Source of the DNA: Alphaproteobacteria bacterium | GTDB taxonomy: Bacteria; Pseudomonadota; Alphaproteobacteria; Ferrovibrionales; Ferrovibrionaceae | NCBI GenBank assembly: GCA_017307375.1 | Contig: JAFKFH010000015.1 | Span: 173,588 to 237,587 of the forward strand | DNA length: 64,000 nucleotides | Reading direction: 5' to 3' | Part shown: positions 15,891 through 24,175 of the stretch, piece by piece | Layout of the letters: each line of letters starts with the position of its first letter | How positions within the stretch are numbered: the stretch's first letter is position 1 | The notes under the pieces: model-generated | The model's input: only the letters and a program-made list of their open reading frames with translations | Database searches by the model: none | What the model was told of the DNA's origin: nothing | Position numbers and translations under genes: made by a program

Positions 15891-16825
15891 GTCCCGCCGC
15901 TCAAGCCTACTCCGATGGGACGAACGCTGCTCTTACCGATTCCCCTCGGTGCGAGATCGCGCCAGGCACAAGCCGGGGCGGGGTCATCCCGCGCTCCATT
16001 GCCCGCACGATGACCGGAATCGAGTGGGCAGACTTCAGCGGAAACCAGTGGATCGGCTGCACACGTGTCGCTGCTGTCGCCGGCGCGCTCTCAGGCTGCG
16101 ATATCTGCTATGCCGCGTCCTATGCCGAACAGCGGCTCGGCATGGCTTGGGGCCCGGCCGCGCCCCGCCGCTTCGTGACGGGATTCGGGCCGAGGATGGC
16201 GCGGCTGAACCGGCTGGCGGCAGCGACCGGTCTTGGATTTTCCGTCTTCACCCTGTCGCTCGGCGACTGGGCCGACACCGACGTCGAACCGGCCTGGCGC
16301 GGCCGTCTGATCGAGACGATCGAGGCCTGCGCCAGCCTCAACTGGCTGCTGCTCACCCATCGGCCGCAGCTCGCGAAGCGGTTGCTGCCGGCGAGCTGGC
16401 GGACCACGCCTCCGGCCAATGTCTGGCCGGGCGTGACCATCGATCATGCCCTCCATGCATTCCGCTGGGGCAAGCACGCGGACTACTGGGGCCATACCGG
16501 TCGAGCCTGGATATCGGCCGAGCCGCTCGTCGGCCGGCTGTCCGGTGAACGTTTCGACGGCCTCGCCGGCATCGTGATCGGTGGGGCGAGCGGCACCAGG
16601 GACGCAGCCTTTGCCTTCGATTCCCGATCGGTGCTCGACGCGGTCGACGCCTATGGCGAGGAACGGGTGTTCTTCAAACAGCACGGCGCGTTCCTCGACG
16701 GCCGCCATGTCGGGAACAAGAAGGCGGCCGGTCGTCTGCTGGGCGCGCGGACCTACGACAACACGCCCTGGCCGCGCCATCGCGCCGCGCTCGCGGCAGC
16801 ACGCTCGGCCGCCAGTCCCGAATGA
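15887..16825 (+). CDS. DUF5131 / phage Gp37-Gp68 family protein
   Basis: 312 residues. 'IEWADFSGNQWIGCTRV' and 'GCDICYAASYAEQR' match the opening of DUF5131, which normally reads IEWTD-x-x-WNP-x-x-GC-T-x-x-x-GC-x-x-CYA. Three Cys near the start resemble a radical-SAM-like or metal-binding cluster. Later parts ('FSVFTLSLGDWADTDVEP', 'WLLLTHRP', 'VWPGVTIDH', 'WISAEPLVG', 'IVIGGASG', 'VFFKQHGAF') follow the family order. Members occur in phages and plasmids, sometimes near DNA modification genes; activity unknown. The ATG at 15887 overlaps the previous stop, but the conserved part starts at the ATG at 16010, so the true start may be there. The extra spacing between the cysteines is slightly longer than usual. 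Confidence 0.8.
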   Translation: MSPAAQAYSDGTNAALTDSPRCEIAPGTSRGGVIPRSIARTMTGIEWADFSGNQWIGCTRVAAVAGALSGCDICYAASYAEQRLGMAWGPAAPRRFVTGFGPRMARLNRLAAATGLGFSVFTLSLGDWADTDVEPAWRGRLIETIEACASLNWLLLTHRPQLAKRLLPASWRTTPPANVWPGVTIDHALHAFRWGKHADYWGHTGRAWISAEPLVGRLSGERFDGLAGIVIGGASGTRDAAFAFDSRSVLDAVDAYGEERVFFKQHGAFLDGRHVGNKKAAGRLLGARTYDNTPWPRHRAALAAARSAASPE

Positions 16826-16878
16826 CGGCGAAGGGACCTGGCCGAGGGAGGAAGAGCGGGTCCGTGAATATGTCGGAG

Positions 16879-18003
16879 CTACGATCCCTTGCAAGTCCTG
16901 AAGCAGTAGCCAGTTACATAGTCGCTACCAGACCCCCAGATGCGCGAGACACTTGTTCGGACACATTGGACGTTCCCTCCGAGCCCAGTCCAGTCGATCT
17001 GCGCGGATTGCCAGGAAGCGAGACCATTGGCCACCGATTCCGTCTCGCCGGACTGGCAGGCCGCGGGATTGCACCCGTAGATCGGGAAACCGGTCTGCCC
17101 GAACCAGGAGCAGGACGACTGGTAGGAATAGCCGCCGGCGGCGGCGGTCTGCCATTTCAGCGTGGCGGGATCGCAGCGCGACAGATTGCCCTGGGCGTCC
17201 GGCGCCCAGGCGCGCGCCCGGGTGCAGGCCGAGCCTGAGGTGACGGACAGGCTGCTGGCGTACAGTCCGCTCGATAGGACGTCCCGCACGCGGCTCACGT
17301 CGTTCCCAGCCATGTCGAGGGCCGTCGCCATCTGGTTCAGCTCGGGCTGCCCGTCGACCCGCGTCCGCGACAGCCAGTTGCTGGCCGATCCGTCCTGCAG
17401 GTGCAGCGTGGCGGCGGCCGTACCCACCGGCAGCGGCACGCCGCCGCCGGCGAAGTTCGCAGCCGGTTTGCGCCAAGACGACGTGACGATCTGGTTCGGG
17501 TCCGTCGTCATGATGCCGCCGCCGTCGACGTTCCGCTTCCGGAGCTCCTTGGCGATCGCCGCGAGCTCGACGTCGTCGAATTGCCGGCCGGTGACGACGA
17601 CGAGGGGGTCGAGCTGGGCCGATGCCGGGTCCCGGCGCACGACCAGCGCCGGCGCCAGACCGCCATCGGCATAGCCGGCCGGCAGACTGTTAGCCGCCTG
17701 CAGCATCGCCGGCGTGACGACCTGGGGCGCGCCGCCGGCGGCGACAATCGCCGCATCGATGGTGTCACGGTAGGTCGCTACGTAGCGTTGGGCACCCGCG
17801 GCGAAACTGGCGATCTGCTCGGCCCGCGCCGCCGTGACCGCCGGAATGATGTCGATGATCCGGACATGGCCGATCAGCTGGACGAAGGCGAACCCGCTCA
17901 GCGCGAGCGCGACGATCGCCTCGACGAGCGCGGATCCCTCGTCGCGCCGGAACCGCCGGCAGCTGCGACGCCAGAAGGGGGCCCAAGATTCATGCATGGT
18001 CAT
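16879..18003 (-). CDS. pilV: Type IVb minor pilin/adhesin PilV-like
   Basis: 374 residues. The N-terminus 'RRFRRDEGSALVEAIVALAL' has a short basic leader, a Gly for prepilin peptidase cleavage, Glu at +5 and a long hydrophobic helix, as in type IV prepilins. The rest is a Ser/Thr/Gly-rich extracellular domain with paired Cys residues near the C-terminus ('SACTRARAW', 'SRCDPATLKW', 'SSCSWF', 'CNPAACQSG', 'QCVRTS', 'GYCFRTCKGS'). In IncI plasmids PilV is the tip adhesin that decides recipient recognition and is the last gene of the operon, as here. I see no shufflon repeats or rci recombinase beside it, so this PilV tip looks fixed. Confidence 0.8.
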   Translation of the reverse strand: MTMHESWAPFWRRSCRRFRRDEGSALVEAIVALALSGFAFVQLIGHVRIIDIIPAVTAARAEQIASFAAGAQRYVATYRDTIDAAIVAAGGAPQVVTPAMLQAANSLPAGYADGGLAPALVVRRDPASAQLDPLVVVTGRQFDDVELAAIAKELRKRNVDGGGIMTTDPNQIVTSSWRKPAANFAGGGVPLPVGTAAATLHLQDGSASNWLSRTRVDGQPELNQMATALDMAGNDVSRVRDVLSSGLYASSLSVTSGSACTRARAWAPDAQGNLSRCDPATLKWQTAAAGGYSYQSSCSWFGQTGFPIYGCNPAACQSGETESVANGLASWQSAQIDWTGLGGNVQCVRTSVSRIWGSGSDYVTGYCFRTCKGS

Positions 18004-18009
18004 GCCCTA

Positions 18010-18480
18010 TCAGTTCAGGTTGGTCACGATGACGGGGTAGCCGTCCGGCACGGACGCGGGGACCGCCATCGTCGACGAGCCGCGTGCCGTCCGGACCAGG
18101 CCGCCCCGGGCCAGACCGGCACCGGGATAGCCGCCCGACTTCGCGGAGATGGCGATCGCCAATGCCGCGGCGGGAAAGGGGAGGGGGGCCGCGGGCATCG
18201 TGGTGATCCGCCGGGACCCGTCGGGATTGCTGTCGATCCGCGTCGTCCAGGCGAGGCGGGGCGCATAATCGGCAGGAGACGTGGCGACGATGGCCGCGGC
18301 CGGAATGATGCCTCGGACCGCCGGCATGGCGGTGGAGTAGGTCAGGGCCTGGCGGTGGGAGAACAGCATGTCCGGCGCGTAGGCATCGGCCGAGATCTCC
18401 GTCGCCTCGTCCGCCGACGGCAGGGCGATGCCGGCAGCCGACAGGCCGAAGAGCGCCAACAGGACGAGCATGCCTCTCAT
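18010..18480 (-). CDS. pilM: Type IVb pilus protein PilM-like
   Basis: 156 residues. A single N-terminal hydrophobic helix ('GMLVLLALFGLSAAGIAL') anchors or exports a small periplasmic domain. Length, hydrophobic start and place in a pilus operon match the PilM of IncI/R64-type thin pili, although R64 places pilM ahead of pilN. The ATG at 18480 overlaps the stop of the ATPase gene (ATGA). Assignment relies on context and general layout. Confidence 0.6.
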   Translation of the reverse strand: MRGMLVLLALFGLSAAGIALPSADEATEISADAYAPDMLFSHRQALTYSTAMPAVRGIIPAAAIVATSPADYAPRLAWTTRIDSNPDGSRRITTMPAAPLPFPAAALAIAISAKSGGYPGAGLARGGLVRTARGSSTMAVPASVPDGYPVIVTNLN

Positions 18481-19490
18481 CTGTCGCCCTCGAGCCCGCT
18501 CTCCCCGAGGCCGAGCCTGGCATGGCCCTGGCGCGAGAGCCTGGGCAGCGCCTCGAGGCTGCCTCGGCGGATGGCGTCGCGAAACGGACAGCCCGAGGTC
18601 TCGCTACAGAAGAACGCATCCACCACCGAGAGCGAGCGGCCGCCGCCTCGGACAAACTGCAGGTCGGTGCGGGCGGCGCCGGCGAGTGCCTCCGCGACAA
18701 GAGTACGGGTCTGCTCGCCGCCGGAAACCGACGCATAGGTCTCCAGGGCGGTTATGCCGGCGACCAGATCGCCGCCGTGAATCGTCGCCAGCACGGGCCG
18801 CCCGTTGAGCGCGGCCTGGACCGCCGCGGCGGCGCCGAGCGGCGATCTGATCTCGCCGATGAGGAACAGGTCGGCGCTGCTGCGGCGCGCCTCATAGAGG
18901 GCGTCGGCAAGCTCCTCGTCGCGGCGGTCGTACTGCCGTACCCAGCCGCCGCCGGGATAGTCGCCGTCGATCGCGAGCTCCGGCGGGTCCGACCAGCCGA
19001 GCACGAACTGTCCACGGACGATCGCCAGCTCGCGCGCCAGCAGGCTGGCCATCGTCGTCTTGCCGGCGCCGAACGGTCCGACCACCAGGTAGAGGCCGCC
19101 GCGGCTGCCGGCCGCGAACTCGAGCACGCGCTTCACGAAACCGCGGGGTATGCCCAGTGCAGCAAGCTGGGGCAGCGGAGAGAGCGGCTTGCGGATCGCC
19201 CAGGTCGCGCCGCGCTCACCGAGCCGGCCACCCAGCAGCGTGACGCGGTAGCGGACACCCTGATGCTCGACGGCAAAGAACCGCTGGTCGACCGCATCGG
19301 CCGGCTCGCTGGCCGAGCGGCGGCGAAACTCGGCTTCCAGCGCCGCCAATAGCGCGCCGGCATCCGACTGGCAGTCATTGGGAATCGCCTGGTAGCGCGG
19401 CGAGGCGGCGAGGCCCTTGATACGCGGCGCCTCGCCGCCGATCGGAAAATACAGATCGGTAAAATGCAGCGATGCGAGCGCGGCGGTCAT
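18477..19490 (-). CDS. PilT/VirB11-like pilus ATPase
   Basis: 337 residues. Walker A 'VVGPFGAGKTTMASLLARE' (Lys144), Asp box region 'GWSDPPELAIDGDYPGGG', Walker B 'DLFLIGEIRSP', His box 'VLATIHGGD'. It has an N-terminal domain followed by a RecA-like core, like PilT-type retraction ATPases. It is a second ATPase besides PilQ; IncI operons usually have only PilQ and use the name PilT for a lytic transglycosylase, so this gene is an addition. It may power retraction of the thin pilus. The ATG at 19490 follows the pilS stop by four bases; the frame extends to 19553 but overlaps pilS. Confidence 0.85.
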   Translation of the reverse strand: MTAALASLHFTDLYFPIGGEAPRIKGLAASPRYQAIPNDCQSDAGALLAALEAEFRRRSASEPADAVDQRFFAVEHQGVRYRVTLLGGRLGERGATWAIRKPLSPLPQLAALGIPRGFVKRVLEFAAGSRGGLYLVVGPFGAGKTTMASLLARELAIVRGQFVLGWSDPPELAIDGDYPGGGWVRQYDRRDEELADALYEARRSSADLFLIGEIRSPLGAAAAVQAALNGRPVLATIHGGDLVAGITALETYASVSGGEQTRTLVAEALAGAARTDLQFVRGGGRSLSVVDAFFCSETSGCPFRDAIRRGSLEALPRLSRQGHARLGLGESGLEGDR

Positions 19491-19494
19491 GCGG

Positions 19495-20112
19495 TCAGCG
19501 GAACTCGAAGCGGATCGCGTTGACCGCGGTCGCGCACGCGGTGGCGGCGACATCGGGGGTAATGCCAGGGTTCATGGTCAGCGGCGTCGCCGAGGCGAGG
19601 CCGGCGGCGGTCGCCGCGACCCGTACCGATTGCACGTCGCTCGGGACCTTGGGGAGCTCGCCGATGCAGTCCGACTTCGGCACGCCCGCCGTGTCGATGA
19701 ACAGGGTCGTGCCATTCCCGGTCATGGTGGTCACGCCGCCCCAGCCGTTCTGCAGGTTCGTCGTCCCGTTCTTCAGCTTCTGCGGGATTCGTTCGGAAAC
19801 GAGGTAGGGAGTCGAGCTCAGCGCCCCGGTGCCGTAGCCGCTCGGGTTGGATGTCCTGACGACGCTGGCCAGTGTCACCACGTCGGGAATGAAATCCGAG
19901 CCGCGCTGGGTGGACCAGGCCGCGGCGATCAGGCCGAGCACGGCGAGCACGCCGAATGCGCGCATCCCGTTCGAGGTAAGCTGCTCGAGCAGGGGCGAGC
20001 CGGCATCGGCACGGCGGCTTCTCGGCGAGGCCGGTCCTTTCCGGGTAGCGCCGTCCGCATCCCGGCGGCTGATCGTGACGAGCGCCGGCGAGGTCACGGG
20101 TCTGGTCGACAT
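19495..20112 (-). CDS. pilS: Major type IVb prepilin PilS
   Basis: 205 residues from the ATG at 20112, preceded by a good AAAGGA site. A long basic leader of about 48 residues runs to 'LTSNGMRAFGVLAVLGLIAA', where cleavage after the Gly would leave Met1 of mature pilin and a hydrophobic assembly helix. The globular part has a Cys pair ('SDCIGEL' and 'AATACATAV') that would form the C-terminal disulfide typical of type IVb pilins. The leader is much longer than the usual type IVb one. The frame is open to 20160 but the SD favours 20112. It sits between pilR and the ATPase gene, as expected. Confidence 0.8.
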   Translation of the reverse strand: MSTRPVTSPALVTISRRDADGATRKGPASPRSRRADAGSPLLEQLTSNGMRAFGVLAVLGLIAAAWSTQRGSDFIPDVVTLASVVRTSNPSGYGTGALSSTPYLVSERIPQKLKNGTTNLQNGWGGVTTMTGNGTTLFIDTAGVPKSDCIGELPKVPSDVQSVRVAATAAGLASATPLTMNPGITPDVAATACATAVNAIRFEFR

Positions 20113-20181
20113 GGCTGTTCCTTTCGGTTGTTGCATCGATGGATACTGACGCCGCGGCATCGCGGCGCCTGCCCGGCGCGT

Positions 20182-21381
20182 TCACCGGGCGAGGCTCGAT
20201 GCCTGCTCGATGATCGAGTTCAGGCCGACGAACTGGAGGACGATGAGGGCCAGCGTCACCATGGACAGGGTTCGGCCCAGGGACTTCGCGGCTTTCTTCA
20301 ATCGCTTGATCTGCTGCTGCTTCCAGCGCGGCAGGATGCGGGCGAGCTCCTCGCCCAGCCTGCTCGCCTGCTGGTAGGAGGAGATCGACTTGATCAGCAG
20401 CGGGTCGGGGAACTGATCGCCGGCCGCGTGCATCGCCGACCCCAACGCCTTGCCCCGCTGCTGCTGCATGCGCTCGATGCGCCGGCGCACATAGGGCGAT
20501 GAGCGTCGGGCGATATGGGCGAGGGCTTCCTGTTCGTTCCTGGTCTTGTCGACCAGCAGGGCCAGGGCATAAACGAAGGACGTCGCCTCGATCATCTTGT
20601 AGACGTTGAACGGCCAGTACTTCTCGGCCGTACGCACCCGCAGGGGGCTGTCCCAGTTCGGCAGGGCCCAGCGCAGCCAGATCGCTGCCGCGATAGCGGC
20701 GACGCCGGCGGGAATCAGGCAGATCCTGATTGCCTCGGAGAACTGGATCGCCAATCGCGCGATACCGGTGAAGCGGGTCACCGTCGACGCGCCGGTCTGG
20801 GTGACGATCTCCGGGATGAAGAAGGTTGTCATGAATATGGTGACGCTGACGACCAGCAGCACGAGATAGGCGGGAAAGGCGAGCGACTCGACGATCGCCT
20901 CGCGGATTTCCTGCCGGTTGTCGGCGATCTCGCCGGCCCGCCGCAGCATCGCCGGAAACGCCTCGGTATCCTCGCCGGCCGCGATCAGCGTCAGCTCCTG
21001 CGGCGGGATCAGGCCGACGCCGAGCTCGTGCAGCTTCTTCGTCGCGCTGGCCAGCGGCCGGTACCAGCAACCGACGACGACGGCGATCGGGTCGGACAGG
21101 CTCCTTCCGCCGTCGGTCACCGCGGTCCAGATCTTCTCGAGCGCCGGTCCCATCCGGTCGCCGGTCTCGATGTGGTGCGCGAGCAGATCGAACAGCTGCC
21201 AGCGCTGCTCGTCGTCGAACTGGCGCAGCTGGAAGCGGGCATCCAGCCGCTGCCAGCGCGTGCCGGTCCATCTGAGATCGACCGGCTTCGGTAGGATCCG
21301 CGCTGATGACGTCGGCTTTTCGCGAGCCTCCTTCGCCGGCGGGCGGGGGCTAGAGGCTCTCCGACCGTCTTGTCCGGTCAT
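20182..21381 (-). CDS. pilR: Type IVb pilus inner membrane platform protein PilR
   Basis: 399 residues. Two GspF-like repeats: helical domains with membrane spans near 'LAFPAYLVLLVVSVTIFMTT', 'LIPAGVAAIAAAIWL' and C-terminal 'MVTLALIVLQFVGLNSI'. It shows 'SALASATKKLHELGVGLIPP'-type amphipathic segments and 'LTLIAAGEDTEAFPAML', the GspF/PilC platform pattern. It anchors the pilus ATPase at the inner membrane. The true start is the ATG at 21381, overlapping the pilQ stop (ATGA); a longer frame reaching 21768 is only pilQ shadow. Confidence 0.88.
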   Translation of the reverse strand: MTGQDGRRASSPRPPAKEAREKPTSSARILPKPVDLRWTGTRWQRLDARFQLRQFDDEQRWQLFDLLAHHIETGDRMGPALEKIWTAVTDGGRSLSDPIAVVVGCWYRPLASATKKLHELGVGLIPPQELTLIAAGEDTEAFPAMLRRAGEIADNRQEIREAIVESLAFPAYLVLLVVSVTIFMTTFFIPEIVTQTGASTVTRFTGIARLAIQFSEAIRICLIPAGVAAIAAAIWLRWALPNWDSPLRVRTAEKYWPFNVYKMIEATSFVYALALLVDKTRNEQEALAHIARRSSPYVRRRIERMQQQRGKALGSAMHAAGDQFPDPLLIKSISSYQQASRLGEELARILPRWKQQQIKRLKKAAKSLGRTLSMVTLALIVLQFVGLNSIIEQASSLAR

Positions 21382-23189
21382 GTGCAGGCCTCCGCGCTTT
21401 CGCCCGAAATTCCCGGATCCTCGGCGAGGAGCCGGTCCGATTGCAACTTCCTGAACCGGGCCAGCACCGTGGCCGGGTCGACCTCCCCGCTGACCACCTT
21501 GGCAACGGCGCGGTCGAGCGAGGTCAGCCGGTTGACGTCGCCATCGCGGTGGTACGCATGGGCCTCGGCATCGGAGATCCGGCCGTCGCGCACCAGCGCC
21601 ATGAACCGGGCATCGGTGCGCATGACATGCGCGGCAATCGTCATTCCCTTGATGCCGCGCAACGGGCGCGGCCTGCTTCCGATCTGGCCGCCGCAGCAGG
21701 TCGGACAGCCTGGCCCGCGCGCCCGTACCGCATCGAGGGCGGCCGGTCCGGCCGCGACGTGGCGGCAATAGGCGTCGATCCGGGCGATGATCCGGTCATA
21801 TCGCCGCAGGACATCGTCGGGGGTGAGCGTGGCGGACCCGGCGGAGTGGAGCTCGGTACGCCGGTCGGGCCATTGCCCGATCGGTATGCTGCAATCCGGG
21901 CATGTCCGCGGCAGCAGGCGCAGATGGGCAAGACCGCGCGTCACATGGTGGTTGAATACCTGGCTCGGCTCGAGGCCGAACTCGGTGCCCGCGAGCCGGA
22001 AGGGGAGCGCGGCCGCGCTTTCGGCGTGGAATGTCGAGGTGACGAAGGTGCCGAAGTTAGCGAGGCTCATCGCAAGCCGCGCCGAGCTCCGGTCGCGGAT
22101 CTCTCCGAGCAGCAGGAAATCCGGATCCGCCCGGGCGATACGCTTGAGAATCGCGTCGTATTCGTCCTGCCGGGCCTCCGCATCGTCGGTCGCCGCGGCA
22201 TCCATCGACAGCATCCCGACGATATCGACTTCGTGGGGGTCCTGGACGCCGACGAAACGCTTGGTGCCCTCATGGTGGCGATACACCGCCTCGAGCCAGC
22301 TTTTCAGCATCGTCGTCTTGCCCGAGCCGGTCATGCCGGCCACCAGGGTCAGCCCGCCTTCGCCGTCGGTCCCGAGTTCCATCAGGAGTTCCTCCTGGGC
22401 CTCCGCCAGACCGAGCTCCTGCAATGATCGCCCCGCCGCTTCTACCGGATGAATGCGGATCGAGCAGCCAATGCCGTCCTGGATCGGGAACGACGTGTAG
22501 CGGCAGGATTTTATTCCATCAGGGAGCATGTGCTTGCCGCCGCTCTGATCGGCGACGCTCTGGCGGCTCAGCCGCGTCGTCTTCGACACGGTCGTCGAGA
22601 ACGTGCCTTCGCCGGCGTCGCCCAGGTTATAGAGGGCCCGCACGACCTTCTCTCCGATCTCCGCGGCCTGCTCGAAAAGTTGGGGGTGAATGAGCGTGTT
22701 GATCCGGGCGTCGACCCGGGTCCGGTTGGCGCCATGCGACACCTCGATGTGGACGTCCGTCGCCCCGGCGGCGAAGGCGTTGCGGATGTAGCCGATGCCG
22801 ACGGCGTTCGGATCGACGTCGGTTGAATAATCTCCCCCGGCCGCCGCGATGCGTTGGTTCGTGCCGGACGCGCTGCCCGATCGCCGACGATCCGCCAGGT
22901 CATCCATGGTGACCTCGTGTACCGCGCGTACCGCGTAGCCGAGGGCGCGGGCGCGCTGGACGAAGTCCCGCACGTTGACGTCGGCCCGATGCCCCTTGAG
23001 CACCAGCAGCGTGCCGTCGTCGAAGAGCGCGACGAGGTCGGCGATCTGGGACGAGACGTGGCGCCAGAGGTCGTGGCCCGGTTGCGTCAGCAAGGCCGCG
23101 TCCGTTGTCGGCGGCGCCGCGGCGCCGTATGTCGGCGGAAACTCGCCAGGTTCGAGCGGTTCGCTGGTCGCGATTGTCAGCTCGCCCAT
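21378..23189 (-). CDS. pilQ: Type IVb pilus assembly ATPase PilQ
   Basis: 603 residues of the GspE/PilB superfamily. 'AAGATDVHIEVS' is the typical N2-domain S/T-DIHIE motif (141-152), Walker A 'GMTGSGKTT' (285-293), Asp box 'VQDPHEVDI', Walker B 'DFLLLGEIRDR' and His box 'TSTFHAES' (386-392). Zinc-binding Cys pairs follow at 430/433 ('CPDC') and 495/498-499 ('CPTCC'). It hydrolyses ATP in the cytosol to extend the pilus through PilR. It lies three bases after pilP and overlaps pilR. Confidence 0.92.
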   Translation of the reverse strand: MGELTIATSEPLEPGEFPPTYGAAAPPTTDAALLTQPGHDLWRHVSSQIADLVALFDDGTLLVLKGHRADVNVRDFVQRARALGYAVRAVHEVTMDDLADRRRSGSASGTNQRIAAAGGDYSTDVDPNAVGIGYIRNAFAAGATDVHIEVSHGANRTRVDARINTLIHPQLFEQAAEIGEKVVRALYNLGDAGEGTFSTTVSKTTRLSRQSVADQSGGKHMLPDGIKSCRYTSFPIQDGIGCSIRIHPVEAAGRSLQELGLAEAQEELLMELGTDGEGGLTLVAGMTGSGKTTMLKSWLEAVYRHHEGTKRFVGVQDPHEVDIVGMLSMDAAATDDAEARQDEYDAILKRIARADPDFLLLGEIRDRSSARLAMSLANFGTFVTSTFHAESAAALPFRLAGTEFGLEPSQVFNHHVTRGLAHLRLLPRTCPDCSIPIGQWPDRRTELHSAGSATLTPDDVLRRYDRIIARIDAYCRHVAAGPAALDAVRARGPGCPTCCGGQIGSRPRPLRGIKGMTIAAHVMRTDARFMALVRDGRISDAEAHAYHRDGDVNRLTSLDRAVAKVVSGEVDPATVLARFRKLQSDRLLAEDPGISGESAEACT

Positions 23190-23191
23190 CG

Positions 23192-24175
23192 TCAGCCCGC
23201 AGATCCCGGCCGGAACGCAGGCGTCCGCGAAGGTGCCGCCGCGCCGGCCGCCGAGGCGCCGGAGGGGAGAGGTACGACGCGGCCGCCCCCCGGGATCCTT
23301 ACCGACCTTCCCGGCGCGCCGCCGGCGCGGTCGGTGATCCTCACCGTGCCGTCATTGTCGATCGACTGGACCACCCAGCGATCGTCGACGGCGTCGCCGG
23401 CCGCATAGCTGCGCACGCCGGCGCTCGACCGGAGGAGGGCGAAGACCCGGCCGCGAAACCGATCGATGCCGACGACGCGAAGCGAGGGGATCCCGCTGGA
23501 CATGGCCGCCTCCGCGGCCAGCCCCGGGGCGGGCGCGGGCAGGCTCGCGCGCGGATCGGCCGGCGATGCGTCGGCCGCGGCCCGATCGCGCCGCTTGCGG
23601 AGGGCCATCATCGTCAGGTCGTCGTTGAGTGTTTCCAGGCTATCGAGATAGGCCCTGGCGGCGGGCGCGGGCGCCCCGGACAGCGAGGATCCCGCGCGGC
23701 GCGCCCAGTCTGGGCCCGGGTCCTTGGCTGGCTCTTTGGCCGGATCGTTGGCCTGGCTGTCGGCCTGCCCGGCACCTGGGGCTGCCGTGGTCGGCCCCGA
23801 CGGCGCTGCCGTCGCCGGCGGCGGGCCGGCCAGTGGCGCCGGGGCCAGCGGGGCGGCGGCCAGGGGAGTCGAGGTCACCGGTGGCGCGGCGGGCGTCGGC
23901 GCGATCTGACCGGCCCCGGGGGTGATCGCGGCGCCCCCGGGCCCGCCCGTCGGCGCGCCAGCAGATGGCGGAATGCCCGGCGGAATGGTCTGGGCCTGGC
24001 CGGGCGGCGTGAACAGCGCCACGCCCGCGAACGATGCCCCGATGATCGATGACACGACGATCCTTGCCAGGGCAGGCGCGAGCACCGCAAGGGCCGGCCG
24101 GATGGGGGATGGCCGGCTCGCCGCGAGCAGGGTCGATCGGGCGGACATGCAGGCAGAGCGGTCAGGATCGTGCAT
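23192..24175 (-). CDS. pilP: Type IVb pilus protein PilP
   Basis: 327 residues. N-terminal basic tail and one hydrophobic helix ('IVVSSIIGASFAGVALF'), then a Pro/Ala/Gly-rich spacer of about 100 residues and a C-terminal domain ('SLRVVGIDRFRGRVFALLRS' region, 'YAAGDAVDDRWVVQSID', 'VRITDRAG') resembling PilP/GspC homology regions that contact the secretin. It links the inner-membrane complex to the PilN secretin. The start overlaps the 3' end of pilO by 14 bp. The spacer is longer and more Pro-rich than usual, and the first 30 bases may belong to pilO only; the ATG at 24148 is an alternative start. Confidence 0.8.
   Translation of the reverse strand: MHDPDRSACMSARSTLLAASRPSPIRPALAVLAPALARIVVSSIIGASFAGVALFTPPGQAQTIPPGIPPSAGAPTGGPGGAAITPGAGQIAPTPAAPPVTSTPLAAAPLAPAPLAGPPPATAAPSGPTTAAPGAGQADSQANDPAKEPAKDPGPDWARRAGSSLSGAPAPAARAYLDSLETLNDDLTMMALRKRRDRAAADASPADPRASLPAPAPGLAAEAAMSSGIPSLRVVGIDRFRGRVFALLRSSAGVRSYAAGDAVDDRWVVQSIDNDGTVRITDRAGGAPGRSVRIPGGGRVVPLPSGASAAGAAAPSRTPAFRPGSAG

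Noticed and set aside
16879..17300. Possible shufflon in the 3' part of pilV
   Set aside because: I saw no short inverted repeats, alternative C-terminal segments or rci gene nearby.
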